Assembly: GCA_021798675.1 (NCBI GenBank)
Contig: JAJZGE010000059.1
Coordinates: 1 to 7,993, forward strand
Source of the DNA: Pseudomonadota bacterium
Lineage (GTDB): Bacteria > Pseudomonadota > Gammaproteobacteria > Xanthomonadales > Rhodanobacteraceae
Reading direction: 5' to 3'
Length of the DNA stretch: 7,993 bases
The translations under genes were made by a program, and so were the position numbers. The notes below the pieces were generated by a model. It saw only the letters and a program-made list of their open reading frames with translations, was not told the DNA's origin and ran no database searches. Position 1 is the first letter of the stretch. Each line of letters begins with the position of its first letter. Below are positions 1 through 6,863 of the stretch, piece by piece.

Positions 1-2124
1 CTTCTCCATCGCCGCCTTGATCTGCTTGCCCTTGGCCTGCAACGTTCGCAGGTTGGGTCCGTATACCTTCACTGCCAACGCGCTCTTCAGGCCTGTCTCG
101 GCCTCGTCCACCGCATCCTCGGCCGGTTGTGCGTAGTTGAACTGGATGCCGGGGAATTTCTGCAGCTTCGCGTTGATTGCGTCGATCAGCGCCTGCTTGT
201 CCCGGTAGGCGCCGTGCCATTCCGAATACGGTTTCAGGCCGACGAAGAATTCATCGTTGAAAAAGCCGGTGGAATCGGTCCCGTCGTCGGGGCGGGCCAG
301 TTCGGACGTCACCGTGGTGACGACCGGGAACGAACGCAGGACCTGGCGGATTTGCGGGGAAATTTTTGCAGCCTCGTCAAACGAGATGGTGTACGGCATC
401 GTCGCGCGTACCCACAGGGCGCCCTCGTCCAGCTTCGGCATGAATTCCGCGCCCATGAAGGGCACCAAGAGTAGCGACAGCCCTAGCAGCGCGGCCGCGG
501 CTGTCGTGACGCGCCACGGATGCGCCAGGCAGGCATCCAGCCATTTCGCATAGCGCGCCTTGATCGCCTCGAAGATTGCGTTGCGGCGCTCACGCACCCC
601 CTTGCGCATGAACCACGCGCACAGCACCGGCAGCAGGGTCAGCGTGACGATCAGCGAACCGACGATCGCGAAGATCATGGTATCGGCCATCGGCTTGAAC
701 AGCTTGCCGGAGGGACCGCTCAGCACGTAGATCGGCAGGAAGCCGGCCACGATCACGCCCACCGCGTAGAACAGCGGGCGATCGACCTCGGCAGCCGCGT
801 CACGGATCACCGCGACGATGTCCAGGGGGCCGTCGTCGCGTAGTGCGAGCTGGCGGTAGATGTTCTCCACCATCACTACCGCGGCATCCACCAGGATGCC
901 GAAGTCCACGGCGCCAATCGAGAGCAGGTTCGCCGAGGCGTTCTGCAGGTGCAATCCGCAGAACGCGAACAGCAGCGCCAGCGGGATGGTGACGGCGACG
1001 ATCAGGCCGGCGCGCAGGTCGTACAGGAAGAACATCAACACCGCGACCACCAGCAACATGCCGACCAGCAGGTTGTGCTGCACCACTTCCTTGGTCTGCT
1101 GGATCAGGTTGGTGAGATCGTAGAACGGGTGGATCTTGACGTCCTTCGGCAGGATGTACTCGTTCAGCTCCTTGGTCTTCGCTTCGACACGCTGCAAGAC
1201 GTTCTGGGTCTTCGATCCGGTCAGGGTCATGATCACGCCCTCGACCGCATCGTCCTGGTCCATGTAGCCGAACTCACCCAGGCGCGGCGCGATGCCGATC
1301 TTCACGGTGCCGACGTCCTTCACCAGGATCGGCGTGCCGTTGTGCACGGTCAGCACCACGTTGCCGATGTCCCGCAGCGTCTTCAGCCGCCCGAGACCAC
1401 GCACGTAGAAGAACTGGCCGCCCTGCTGGTAAAAGCCGCCGCCGGCGTTGCTGTTGTTCGCGCCCAGCGCGGCCTCCACCTGGGTCACGCTAAGGCCCAG
1501 TGCCGCGATCTTCACGGGGTCGAGCAGCACCTGGTACTGCATGTTGCCGCCACCGAACGCGGAATCGTCGGCAACGCCGGGCACCGAGCGGTACTGCGGC
1601 GCGATCACCCAGTCCTCCAGCGTCTTGAGCTCCATCGGTGAACGGTCGGAGCTCTGCAGTACGTAGCGATAGACCAGGCCGGAAGGCGGCGACATGGGCG
1701 AAAGCGAGGGCGTGACGCCGGCCGGCAGCGTGATGCCCGACAGGCGGTTGTACACCTGCTGCTGCGCGAAATAGTCGTTGACGCCGTTGGCGTAGGTGAG
1801 GGTGACGTCCGACAGCCCGTACAGCGAGATCGACCGCTTGGTCACCAGGCCCGGGATCGCGTTCATCGCGAGCTCCACCGGCACCGTGATCAGGCGTTCG
1901 ACTTCCTCCGCCGAGTGCCCAGGCCACTGGGTAATGATTTCCGCCATGGGCGGCGACAAGTCGGGATACGCGTCCATCGGCAGCGACTTGTAGGCCATCA
2001 CGCCGGCAACCGTGAGTGCGCACGACAGCAGCACGATCAGCAGCCGCTGCTCCAGCGCGAACGCCACGATGCGGTTGATCAGGGAGGCCGGACGCGCTCC
2101 GGGGGGCGGGGTCAGCTCGCTCAT
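1..2124 (-). CDS. CusA/CzcA-family heavy-metal RND efflux pump, inner-membrane subunit (3' end missing)
   Basis: This is the proton-driven inner-membrane pump of a CBA-type metal efflux complex. The frame is open from the ATG at 2124 to the window edge, giving 708 residues; the family usually has about 1040, so roughly the last third (second docking half and TM8-12) lies outside. Seen in the sequence: TM1 near residues 18-45, then PMDAYPDLS at 49-57 and WPGHSAEEVERLITVPVE, the conserved start of the first porter domain; TM2 to TM4 near 351-420; TM4 motif DFGILVDAAVVMVEN with D407, D413 and E420; GAEFMPKLDEG at 558-568 after TM7. The DFG-x3-D-x6-EN pattern is that of CzcA-like divalent-metal pumps. 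By eye against CusA, the three copper-binding methionines are R573, N623 and E674 here, so Cu(I)/Ag(I) is unlikely. The ATG overlaps the TGA of the adaptor gene (ATGA) and has no Shine-Dalgarno, so translation is probably coupled. Metal specificity is not proven. Confidence 0.95.
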   Translation of the reverse strand, partial: MSELTPPPGARPASLINRIVAFALEQRLLIVLLSCALTVAGVMAYKSLPMDAYPDLSPPMAEIITQWPGHSAEEVERLITVPVELAMNAIPGLVTKRSISLYGLSDVTLTYANGVNDYFAQQQVYNRLSGITLPAGVTPSLSPMSPPSGLVYRYVLQSSDRSPMELKTLEDWVIAPQYRSVPGVADDSAFGGGNMQYQVLLDPVKIAALGLSVTQVEAALGANNSNAGGGFYQQGGQFFYVRGLGRLKTLRDIGNVVLTVHNGTPILVKDVGTVKIGIAPRLGEFGYMDQDDAVEGVIMTLTGSKTQNVLQRVEAKTKELNEYILPKDVKIHPFYDLTNLIQQTKEVVQHNLLVGMLLVVAVLMFFLYDLRAGLIVAVTIPLALLFAFCGLHLQNASANLLSIGAVDFGILVDAAVVMVENIYRQLALRDDGPLDIVAVIRDAAAEVDRPLFYAVGVIVAGFLPIYVLSGPSGKLFKPMADTMIFAIVGSLIVTLTLLPVLCAWFMRKGVRERRNAIFEAIKARYAKWLDACLAHPWRVTTAAAALLGLSLLLVPFMGAEFMPKLDEGALWVRATMPYTISFDEAAKISPQIRQVLRSFPVVTTVTSELARPDDGTDSTGFFNDEFFVGLKPYSEWHGAYRDKQALIDAINAKLQKFPGIQFNYAQPAEDAVDEAETGLKSALAVKVYGPNLRTLQAKGKQIKAAMEK

Positions 2125-3287
2125 TGGGTCTGGATGAAACGCACGAAGATGCCGCCCTCGGTCACCACCTTGTCGCCGGCCTCGAGGCCGGCGGCGATCA
2201 GGTAGCGGTTGCCGGTACGTACGCCCAGCGTCACCGGACGCCGCGCGTAGCTGCCGTCCGCCGCCTGCACGTACACGAAGGGCAGGTTTTCGTCGTCGCG
2301 CAGGACCGCATCCACCGGCACCAACAGGCCACGTTCCGGCCTGGCGGAGCTGATCCGCACGCGCACGTACATCTGCTTCTTGAGCAGGTCGCCGGGGTTG
2401 TCCACCACCACGCGGGCGGCCACCGAACGGGTATCGGGATCGACCTCGGGCGACACGTTCGCCACCTTGCCGGGCAGCGCCTTCGCGCCGGAGCCGGTTT
2501 CGACCTCGGCGCTATCGCCGACCTGTACCTTGGCGAGGTCGCTGTCGAACACCTGGGCCATCACCCACACCTTCGACAGGTCGGCGACGGTGAAGCAGGC
2601 GGTGCTGCCGGCCTGCAGCAGCTGGCCGGGCGTGATCGAACGCTGCACCACGGTGCCGGCGATCGGAGCGCGGATCACGCCTTGCACGTTGGTCACCGCG
2701 CGGCCTTGCTCGATGGCCTTCACCACCTGCGGGTCGACCGGCAGCGCCAGCAGCGCCTGCCGTGCCGCATTGCTGTCGGATGCGGCGCCGATCGCGTCGG
2801 ACTGCGCCTGCGCGTTCTCGCGTTGCGAGATCGCGTGGTGGGCGTACAGGTCCTTGTCGTTGGCGGCCACCTGCGCCGCGGCATGCGCGGCGGCCAGCGC
2901 CTTGCGGTAGGCGTCGACGGCGGCGGCGAAATCAGGCGAAGCGACGATGGCCAACGGCTGCCCTTGCTTCACCTTCTGGCCCAGGCTCACCAGCACCTTG
3001 GTCACCGGACCGGAGAACGGCGCCAGCACCGCGGTGGAACGGTTCTGGTCGTAGTCCACCACGCCGGTGGTATCGGTCACCGTCCGGTAGGAGGAGGGCT
3101 CGACCGTGTAGAGCTGGATGCTCTGCTGCTGCGCCTGGGTCAGGGTCACGTTGTGCGGCGTCGTGGCCGCGGACTGCGGCGCGTCCTGGTGGGACGAGCA
3201 GGCGCAGAGCGCGACGGTCGCGAGCAGGGCCGCGAGCATGGCGCCGCGGCGCACGAAAGCGGGGAGGGGCGTGGCGGGCTTGTTCAT
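2121..3287 (-). CDS. RND efflux periplasmic adaptor (HlyD/CusB/CzcB family), lipoprotein
   Basis: This membrane-fusion protein links the inner-membrane pump to the outer membrane channel. The protein has 388 residues. A signal sequence with RR at 13-14 and a hydrophobic stretch ends in LCAC, placing the predicted lipidated cysteine at C30. The first half of the lipoyl-like domain is around residues 86-113 (APFSGPV, then GQKVKQGQPL). A helical hairpin rich in Ala and Gln runs to about 200, followed by the second lipoyl half (RAPIAGTVVQRSITPGQ), the beta-barrel region (DLSKVWVMAQVFDSDL) and a membrane-proximal domain ending in GGIFVRFIQTQ. I chose the ATG at 3287, 2 nt after the stop of the outer membrane factor, because it starts just before the signal peptide; an in-frame ATG at 3320 would add 11 residues that overlap the upstream gene. 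There is no CusB-like methionine-rich N-terminus and no extra metal-binding domain. The stop overlaps the pump start. Confidence 0.94.
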   Translation of the reverse strand: MNKPATPLPAFVRRGAMLAALLATVALCACSSHQDAPQSAATTPHNVTLTQAQQQSIQLYTVEPSSYRTVTDTTGVVDYDQNRSTAVLAPFSGPVTKVLVSLGQKVKQGQPLAIVASPDFAAAVDAYRKALAAAHAAAQVAANDKDLYAHHAISQRENAQAQSDAIGAASDSNAARQALLALPVDPQVVKAIEQGRAVTNVQGVIRAPIAGTVVQRSITPGQLLQAGSTACFTVADLSKVWVMAQVFDSDLAKVQVGDSAEVETGSGAKALPGKVANVSPEVDPDTRSVAARVVVDNPGDLLKKQMYVRVRISSARPERGLLVPVDAVLRDDENLPFVYVQAADGSYARRPVTLGVRTGNRYLIAAGLEAGDKVVTEGGIFVRFIQTQ

Positions 3288-3289
3288 CG

Positions 3290-4804
3290 TCACTGCTTGC
3301 TCAGATCGGGGTGGTGCCACCAGCCGCCGCCCAGCGCCTGGTACAGCGCGGCAGTATCGGCGAACCGGTTGGCCTGGGCTTGCACGAGGGCAATCCTTGC
3401 CTGCTGGTACGACTGCTCGGCATTCAGCAACTGCAGGCTGCCGGCGTAGCCGTCCTTGAGCTGGCGCTGCGCAAGCCGAAGCGTCAGCCTGGCGGCCCGC
3501 TCGGCATGTGCCGCGGCCCGCAGCGCCTTCGCGTCCTGGTCCAGCGCGACCAGGGTGTCGGCCACGTTCTGGAACGCGACGAGCACCGTGCTGCGGTACT
3601 GCTCGGCGGCCTCGACGTACGCCGCCTTGGCCGCGCGTTGCTGGTGCAGCAGGGTGCCGCCTTCGAAGATCGGCGCAGTGATGCCTGCCGCGATGTCCCA
3701 GAAGCCGGTGCCGCCGGTGAACAGCTGGGACGTTTCCAGCGCGGTGCTGCCGGTGTCGGCGGAGAGCGTGATATTGGGCAGCCGCGCCGCGGTGGCCACG
3801 CCGATCGCGGCGCTGGCGGCGTGCAGGTTGGCCTGTGCCTGGCGCACGTCCGGCCGCTGCGCCACCAGGGCCGAGGGCAGCGAAAGCGGCAGGGCTTCGG
3901 GCAGGTGCAGGCTGTCCAGCGTGATCCGCTGGCCCACCGCCTGCGAGGGGAAGCGGCCTGCCAGCACCGCCACCAGGTCGCGCTGCTGCGCCAGCTGCTT
4001 TTCCAGCGGCGGCAGCGTGGCCTGGGTCTGCGCCAGCTGCGATTCCTGCGTGGCCAGGTCGATCCGGCTCGCATAGCCCTTGGCGTACTGGTAGCGCAGG
4101 ATGCCCAGCATCTTCGTATTTGCGGCCACCTGCTGCCGCGTGGCATCGACCTGCGCCTGCAGTGCCGCCAGCTGGATCGCCGCCACGGCCACGTTCGAGG
4201 CCAGCGTGTTCCAGGTCGCGATCATCTGGAAGCGCGCGGCCTGCTCCTGCGCCTTGAACGACTCGGCCGTGCGCCGGTTCGCGCCGAACACGTCGGGCGT
4301 GTAGGAAATCGAGAGCTGCGGCGTGTACAGGTTGAACTGGTACTCGCTCGGCACGACCGGATAGTTCGGCGTCGGAGCGAGCTGGGTCGACTGCCGCTGG
4401 TGGGTGGCCGAGAAGCTCGCCGACACGCTGGGCAGGAAAGCGCCGCGTTGCGCCAGCGTGTTCTCGTGTGCCACGCGCAGGGCCGCCTGTGCGGCCTTGA
4501 GGTCATGGTTGTGCCGCAGCGCCTGCTTGATCAGCGCATCGAGCGGCGCGGAATGGAACAGCGTCCACCAGTCGCCGGGGATGTCGGCGCCGGGCTCGAA
4601 ATGCTGGGCGGAGCCGCCGGCCACATGCGGCGTCGCGACGGTGGCCGACACCGGCCTGGGCGTATAGCCAGTGACCGTCGGCGCCGCTGGCGCCTTGAAG
4701 TTCGGCCCCACCGCGCATGCCGCCAGCACCAGCGCGGCGGCCATCGGCATGCCCCACCGCAAGACGCTGGGCACGGATGTCTGGACGGACGGAATGGAAG
4801 CCAT
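3290..4804 (-). CDS. RND efflux outer membrane factor (TolC/NodT/CusC family), lipoprotein
   Basis: This is the outer membrane channel of the tripartite pump. The protein has 504 residues. The signal peptide ends in a lipobox, LAAC, with C30 as predicted lipidation site, followed by AVGPNFKAPAAP, the typical mature start of NodT-type factors. Two outer-membrane-efflux-protein repeats follow. The first begins near DWWTLFHSAPLDALIKQAL; the second holds LPSALVAQRPDVRQAQANL and the repeat-typical APIFEGGTLL; the end is YQALGGGWW. Long Ala/Gln-rich helices in each half match the periplasmic coiled coils. I chose the ATG at 4804 because it gives a normal lipoprotein signal. An in-frame ATG at 4933 would add 43 residues very rich in arginine and would place the likely promoter inside the gene, so I rejected it. 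The ribosome binding site is weak (GGGT a few bases upstream). It is the first gene of the operon; the adaptor begins 2 nt after its TGA. Confidence 0.94.
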   Translation of the reverse strand: MASIPSVQTSVPSVLRWGMPMAAALVLAACAVGPNFKAPAAPTVTGYTPRPVSATVATPHVAGGSAQHFEPGADIPGDWWTLFHSAPLDALIKQALRHNHDLKAAQAALRVAHENTLAQRGAFLPSVSASFSATHQRQSTQLAPTPNYPVVPSEYQFNLYTPQLSISYTPDVFGANRRTAESFKAQEQAARFQMIATWNTLASNVAVAAIQLAALQAQVDATRQQVAANTKMLGILRYQYAKGYASRIDLATQESQLAQTQATLPPLEKQLAQQRDLVAVLAGRFPSQAVGQRITLDSLHLPEALPLSLPSALVAQRPDVRQAQANLHAASAAIGVATAARLPNITLSADTGSTALETSQLFTGGTGFWDIAAGITAPIFEGGTLLHQQRAAKAAYVEAAEQYRSTVLVAFQNVADTLVALDQDAKALRAAAHAERAARLTLRLAQRQLKDGYAGSLQLLNAEQSYQQARIALVQAQANRFADTAALYQALGGGWWHHPDLSKQ

Positions 4805-4838
4805 GCGGGACCCGTATGCGTTGCGCGTTCTGCTCCGC

Positions 4839-4855
4839 CGACGGGGATCCCGTCG
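4839..4855 (-). other. Hairpin in the predicted leader of the efflux operon
   Basis: A perfect 7-bp inverted repeat, CGACGGG-gat-CCCGTCG, lies between the putative -10 box and the ATG at 4804. There is no T-run after it, so it is not an obvious intrinsic terminator. It could affect mRNA stability or translation, or occur by chance in GC-rich DNA. Confidence 0.3.
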
Positions 4856-4876
4856 CGGTACGGGTGCTGAAAGTAC

Positions 4877-4905
4877 GTTATAACATTGCCGACAGCAACG
4901 CTGTA
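4877..4905 (-). promoter_or_regulatory. Possible promoter with overlapping inverted repeat, upstream of the efflux operon
   Basis: On the minus strand TATAAC (4882-4877) resembles a sigma-70 -10 box and sits in one of the few AT-rich patches of the window; it is part of an 8-bp palindrome, GTTATAAC (4877-4884). At 17-bp spacing the -35 position reads TACAGC, a poor match. The -35 area lies in a 13-bp inverted repeat, ACAGC-aac-GCTGT (4892-4904). A weak -35 covered by dyad symmetry suggests an activator- or repressor-controlled promoter, as expected for a metal efflux operon. The predicted start of transcription near 4870 would give a leader of about 65 nt before the outer membrane factor. No regulator gene is in the window, so its identity is unknown. 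Confidence 0.4.
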
Positions 4906-4999
4906 TTTTCTTGCGACGACGGTCGCGCGGCATTGTCCCGGGACGCTGGGTGCCCGCACCGGCGGAACGCCTGGCGAATCCTGCCGAAAGCCGCTCCTC

Positions 5000-5533
5000 C
5001 TAGCCGGACGATGGTTCGAGCAGCGGCGTAACGATGCGCTCGAGCCGTTCCTGCGTGAGCGCCGGCTGTCGGTCGTTCCAGCCGTCGTCGACGAGCACGC
5101 CGCGTCGATCCACGACGAAGCTTACGGGCAGGTGCCAGATGCGGCCGTAACCCGGGACGTGCGGGTCGCCAAGCAGGCCGACCGGGAAATGCAGGCTGGA
5201 CGCGACCTGGCGCACCTGGGCCAGCGTATCGGGCGTATCGAGGCTGAAGCCGAGCACCACGAGACCCTGCTTCGCATGGCCCTGCGCATAGCGCGACAGC
5301 AGCGGCAGTTCCTCGCGGCACGGTTCGCACCAGGTCGCCCAGAACGTGAGGATCACCGTCTTGCCGCGCAGGTCGTGCAGGGCAATGCGCTGCCCGTCCA
5401 GGGTGTGCAGCGTGATGTCGGGGGCGGGCCGGCCTACGTGGAGGTCGTTCGCGCAAGCGGGTGACGCTCCGAGCAAACACAGCAGGCAGGCAAGGCCGAA
5501 GCGACGAAGCGAATGCATGGGAATCGAGATCAT
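5000..5533 (-). CDS. TlpA/ResA-like periplasmic thiol-disulfide oxidoreductase
   Basis: This is an exported thioredoxin-fold protein that probably reduces disulfides in other periplasmic proteins. The protein has 177 residues. A signal peptide (RR at 10-11, hydrophobic 12-24) has a likely type I cleavage site after ACA, at A28/N29. The mature part starts GRPAPDITLHTLDG, the usual AhpC/TSA-thioredoxin entry of the TlpA group. The active site is FWATWCEPC with C69 and C72, the same CEPC as in Bacillus ResA, followed by REELP. The cis-proline is P136 in WHLPVSFVVDRRG. I chose the ATG at 5533 because GGAG lies 8 nt upstream (5545-5542); the in-frame ATG at 5518 has no such site. It lies 58 nt downstream of the beta-barrel gene and 195 nt upstream of the efflux operon. 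The substrate is unknown. The cysteine-motif proteins encoded next door are candidates, and a role in cytochrome c maturation is less likely since no ccm genes are visible. Confidence 0.92.
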   Translation of the reverse strand: MISIPMHSLRRFGLACLLCLLGASPACANDLHVGRPAPDITLHTLDGQRIALHDLRGKTVILTFWATWCEPCREELPLLSRYAQGHAKQGLVVLGFSLDTPDTLAQVRQVASSLHFPVGLLGDPHVPGYGRIWHLPVSFVVDRRGVLVDDGWNDRQPALTQERLERIVTPLLEPSSG

Positions 5534-5545
5534 GGTGATGGCTCC

Positions 5546-5579
5546 GGCGCGGGCATGCTTCCAGCGGCATGCCCACGCC
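5546..5579 (-). other. Strong intercistronic hairpin next to the thioredoxin ribosome binding site
   Basis: Between the stop of the beta-barrel gene (5592) and the thioredoxin ATG (5533) lies an inverted repeat of 12 paired bases with one mismatch: outer arm GGCG, mismatch, then GGGCATGC, an 8-nt loop, GCATGCCC, mismatch, CGCC. On the minus strand the stem ends directly before GGAG (5545-5542), the thioredoxin Shine-Dalgarno. There is no T-run, so a full intrinsic terminator is unlikely. A 3' mRNA-stabilising or translation-tuning element is more likely; a protein-binding dyad is also possible. Confidence 0.6.
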
Positions 5580-5591
5580 TGTGATCGTTGC

Positions 5592-6695
5592 TCAGAGTTG
5601 CATGCTCAGCCCTACGGTGCCGGTCCAGTGCGGGAACAGCTGGTACCCGTCCAGGTGGCTGTACACCGGCAGTTGCACGAAGGCATAGAACTGCAGGTTC
5701 CTGCTCAGGCTGGCGCTGATGCCCGGGCTGAGGTAGGCCACCGTGCCGGCGGTATCGGGGGTGTCGGCGAAAGCCCCCTGGTCGGCGCTGCGGCGGAGCA
5801 GGTTGAGCTGCAACTGCGGCACCCAGTTCGCGTGGGCTTCATAGCGCAGGCCGAGGCTGGCGGAAGCCTGGTTGCCGGGACGGTAATCGGCGCCCGGCCG
5901 GTTCATCCTTTCGCGCACTGCCGCCTGGAATTGCCCGCTCGCGAACAGGTCGAAGTCCTGGCTCACGGGCTGGAAGTAGTAGGCGCCGACGATGAGATCG
6001 GTACTGCCGGTGCCTGCCTGCAGGCTGCTGTCCAGCGACTCGCCCGCGCCAGGCCCCGAGTGGAACGTGGTGGGGTGACCGACGAAGGTGCCGCCATCGG
6101 TCTGGCCGCCGTAGTGTCCGGTGGGCAGCTTCACGCCGAACTGCACGCCGAGGTTGTGCGTGGGCAGGAAGCCCTGGTAACTGCCGATCAGCTTGATGTC
6201 GCCGATGCCGGCCACGTGCGTGCCGCTGACCTGGCCAGGCGAGGTCTCCTCCGTGGTGTACGGCGCCAACTGCGTACCGTAGGTGTCGTGTCCACGGATG
6301 ACGTAGGGCAGCACGAACGTCACGCCCCAGTCGGCATCGAAGCGGTAGGTCGCGCCGAGGTTGATGTAGCGGTTGACGGTTCCCTTCTCGATCTCGCCGC
6401 CGCCCAGCGACGGATCGGAGGGCCGGTCGACCACCTGCGCGGGCGATGCCGTGCCGCCGTCGTGGCGAAGCTGGTTCTGGTCGATATAGGTGTAGTCGAG
6501 ATTGATCCGCCAGCCGGTCGCGGTGGAATAACCGGTGGCGGCATCCGTGCTGAGCGTGCATCCGCAGGTGGCGCAGGCGTGGGCTAGCTGCGGCGCCAGC
6601 GCGGTGGAGAGCAGGAAGGCTCCGCCGCGGGCGGCGTTGCGCCACGGAGGACGACGACGCGATGCCCTGGAGGACGGGGATGGTGTGGTAAGCAT
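5592..6695 (-). CDS. Outer-membrane beta-barrel protein with N-terminal CxxCxC (PF13557-like transporter family)
   Basis: This is an exported protein, predicted to form an outer membrane beta-barrel; its substrate is not known. The protein has 367 residues. The signal peptide has an arginine-rich start (RRR at 13-15, R19, R23) and a hydrophobic core ending AHA, with cleavage predicted at A40/C41. The mature protein would begin CATCGCTLS, with cysteines C41, C44 and C46. The rest alternates short amphipathic strands with turns (INLDYTYID, YINLGATYRF, GVQFGVKLPTGHYGG, LFASGQFQAAV, QFYAFVQLPVYSHL), a pattern I associate with the family named after the phenol meta-pathway protein (PF13557). The end is GTVGLSMQL, with leucine in place of the usual final aromatic residue. 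I chose the ATG at 6695 because it starts just before the signal; the in-frame ATG at 6848 adds 51 residues without signal character. It lies 168 nt after the DUF2946 gene. Copper-related contexts are known to me for such genes, but function is open. Confidence 0.85.
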   Translation of the reverse strand: MLTTPSPSSRASRRRPPWRNAARGGAFLLSTALAPQLAHACATCGCTLSTDAATGYSTATGWRINLDYTYIDQNQLRHDGGTASPAQVVDRPSDPSLGGGEIEKGTVNRYINLGATYRFDADWGVTFVLPYVIRGHDTYGTQLAPYTTEETSPGQVSGTHVAGIGDIKLIGSYQGFLPTHNLGVQFGVKLPTGHYGGQTDGGTFVGHPTTFHSGPGAGESLDSSLQAGTGSTDLIVGAYYFQPVSQDFDLFASGQFQAAVRERMNRPGADYRPGNQASASLGLRYEAHANWVPQLQLNLLRRSADQGAFADTPDTAGTVAYLSPGISASLSRNLQFYAFVQLPVYSHLDGYQLFPHWTGTVGLSMQL

Positions 6696-6863
6696 GGAAG
6701 ATTCGACCCGGGAAGGCGCGGCGAACGCCTGATGGTTCGCTCGCTGGGAACAGGCCCACGGATACCGGCGCGGCGACCACATGCGATGGCATGCGCGTAC
6801 CGCTGCGGCATCGAGGATGGAAAGGCATCGGCCTGGCCGGATCGGCACGGGCCTGCCTGTGGT
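6696..6863. other. Intergenic region between DUF2946 and beta-barrel genes
   Basis: There are 168 bases without a supported gene. Short inverted repeats occur (CATGC-gatg-GCATG at 6780-6793), but I see no clear promoter, no terminator with a T-run and no strong Shine-Dalgarno for the ATG at 6695. The two flanking genes may be co-transcribed through it. Confidence 0.35.

Noticed and set aside
2124..3449. 441-codon plus-strand open frame opposite the adaptor
   Set aside because: Same composition artefact; the product is His/Gly/Arg-rich with no recognisable domain, while the minus strand encodes a clear HlyD-family protein.
2762..4870. 702-codon plus-strand open frame opposite the adaptor and outer membrane factor genes
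   Set aside because: The translation is Arg/Gly/Gln/His-rich low-complexity sequence without family motifs, and it runs antisense to two well-supported genes. Long antisense frames are expected from GC-rich third positions.
4805..4933. N-terminal extension of the outer membrane factor to the ATG at 4933
   Set aside because: It adds 43 mostly Arg residues before a normal lipoprotein signal and would overlap the likely promoter.
4945..4999. Terminator after the thioredoxin gene
   Set aside because: Only a 4-bp stem (GGCG-gaa-CGCC at 4961-4971) and no T-run were seen, so read-through into the efflux operon cannot be excluded.
5346..6587. 413-codon plus-strand open frame opposite thioredoxin and beta-barrel genes
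   Set aside because: It crosses two genes and their spacer, including the hairpin, and has no domain or signal features.
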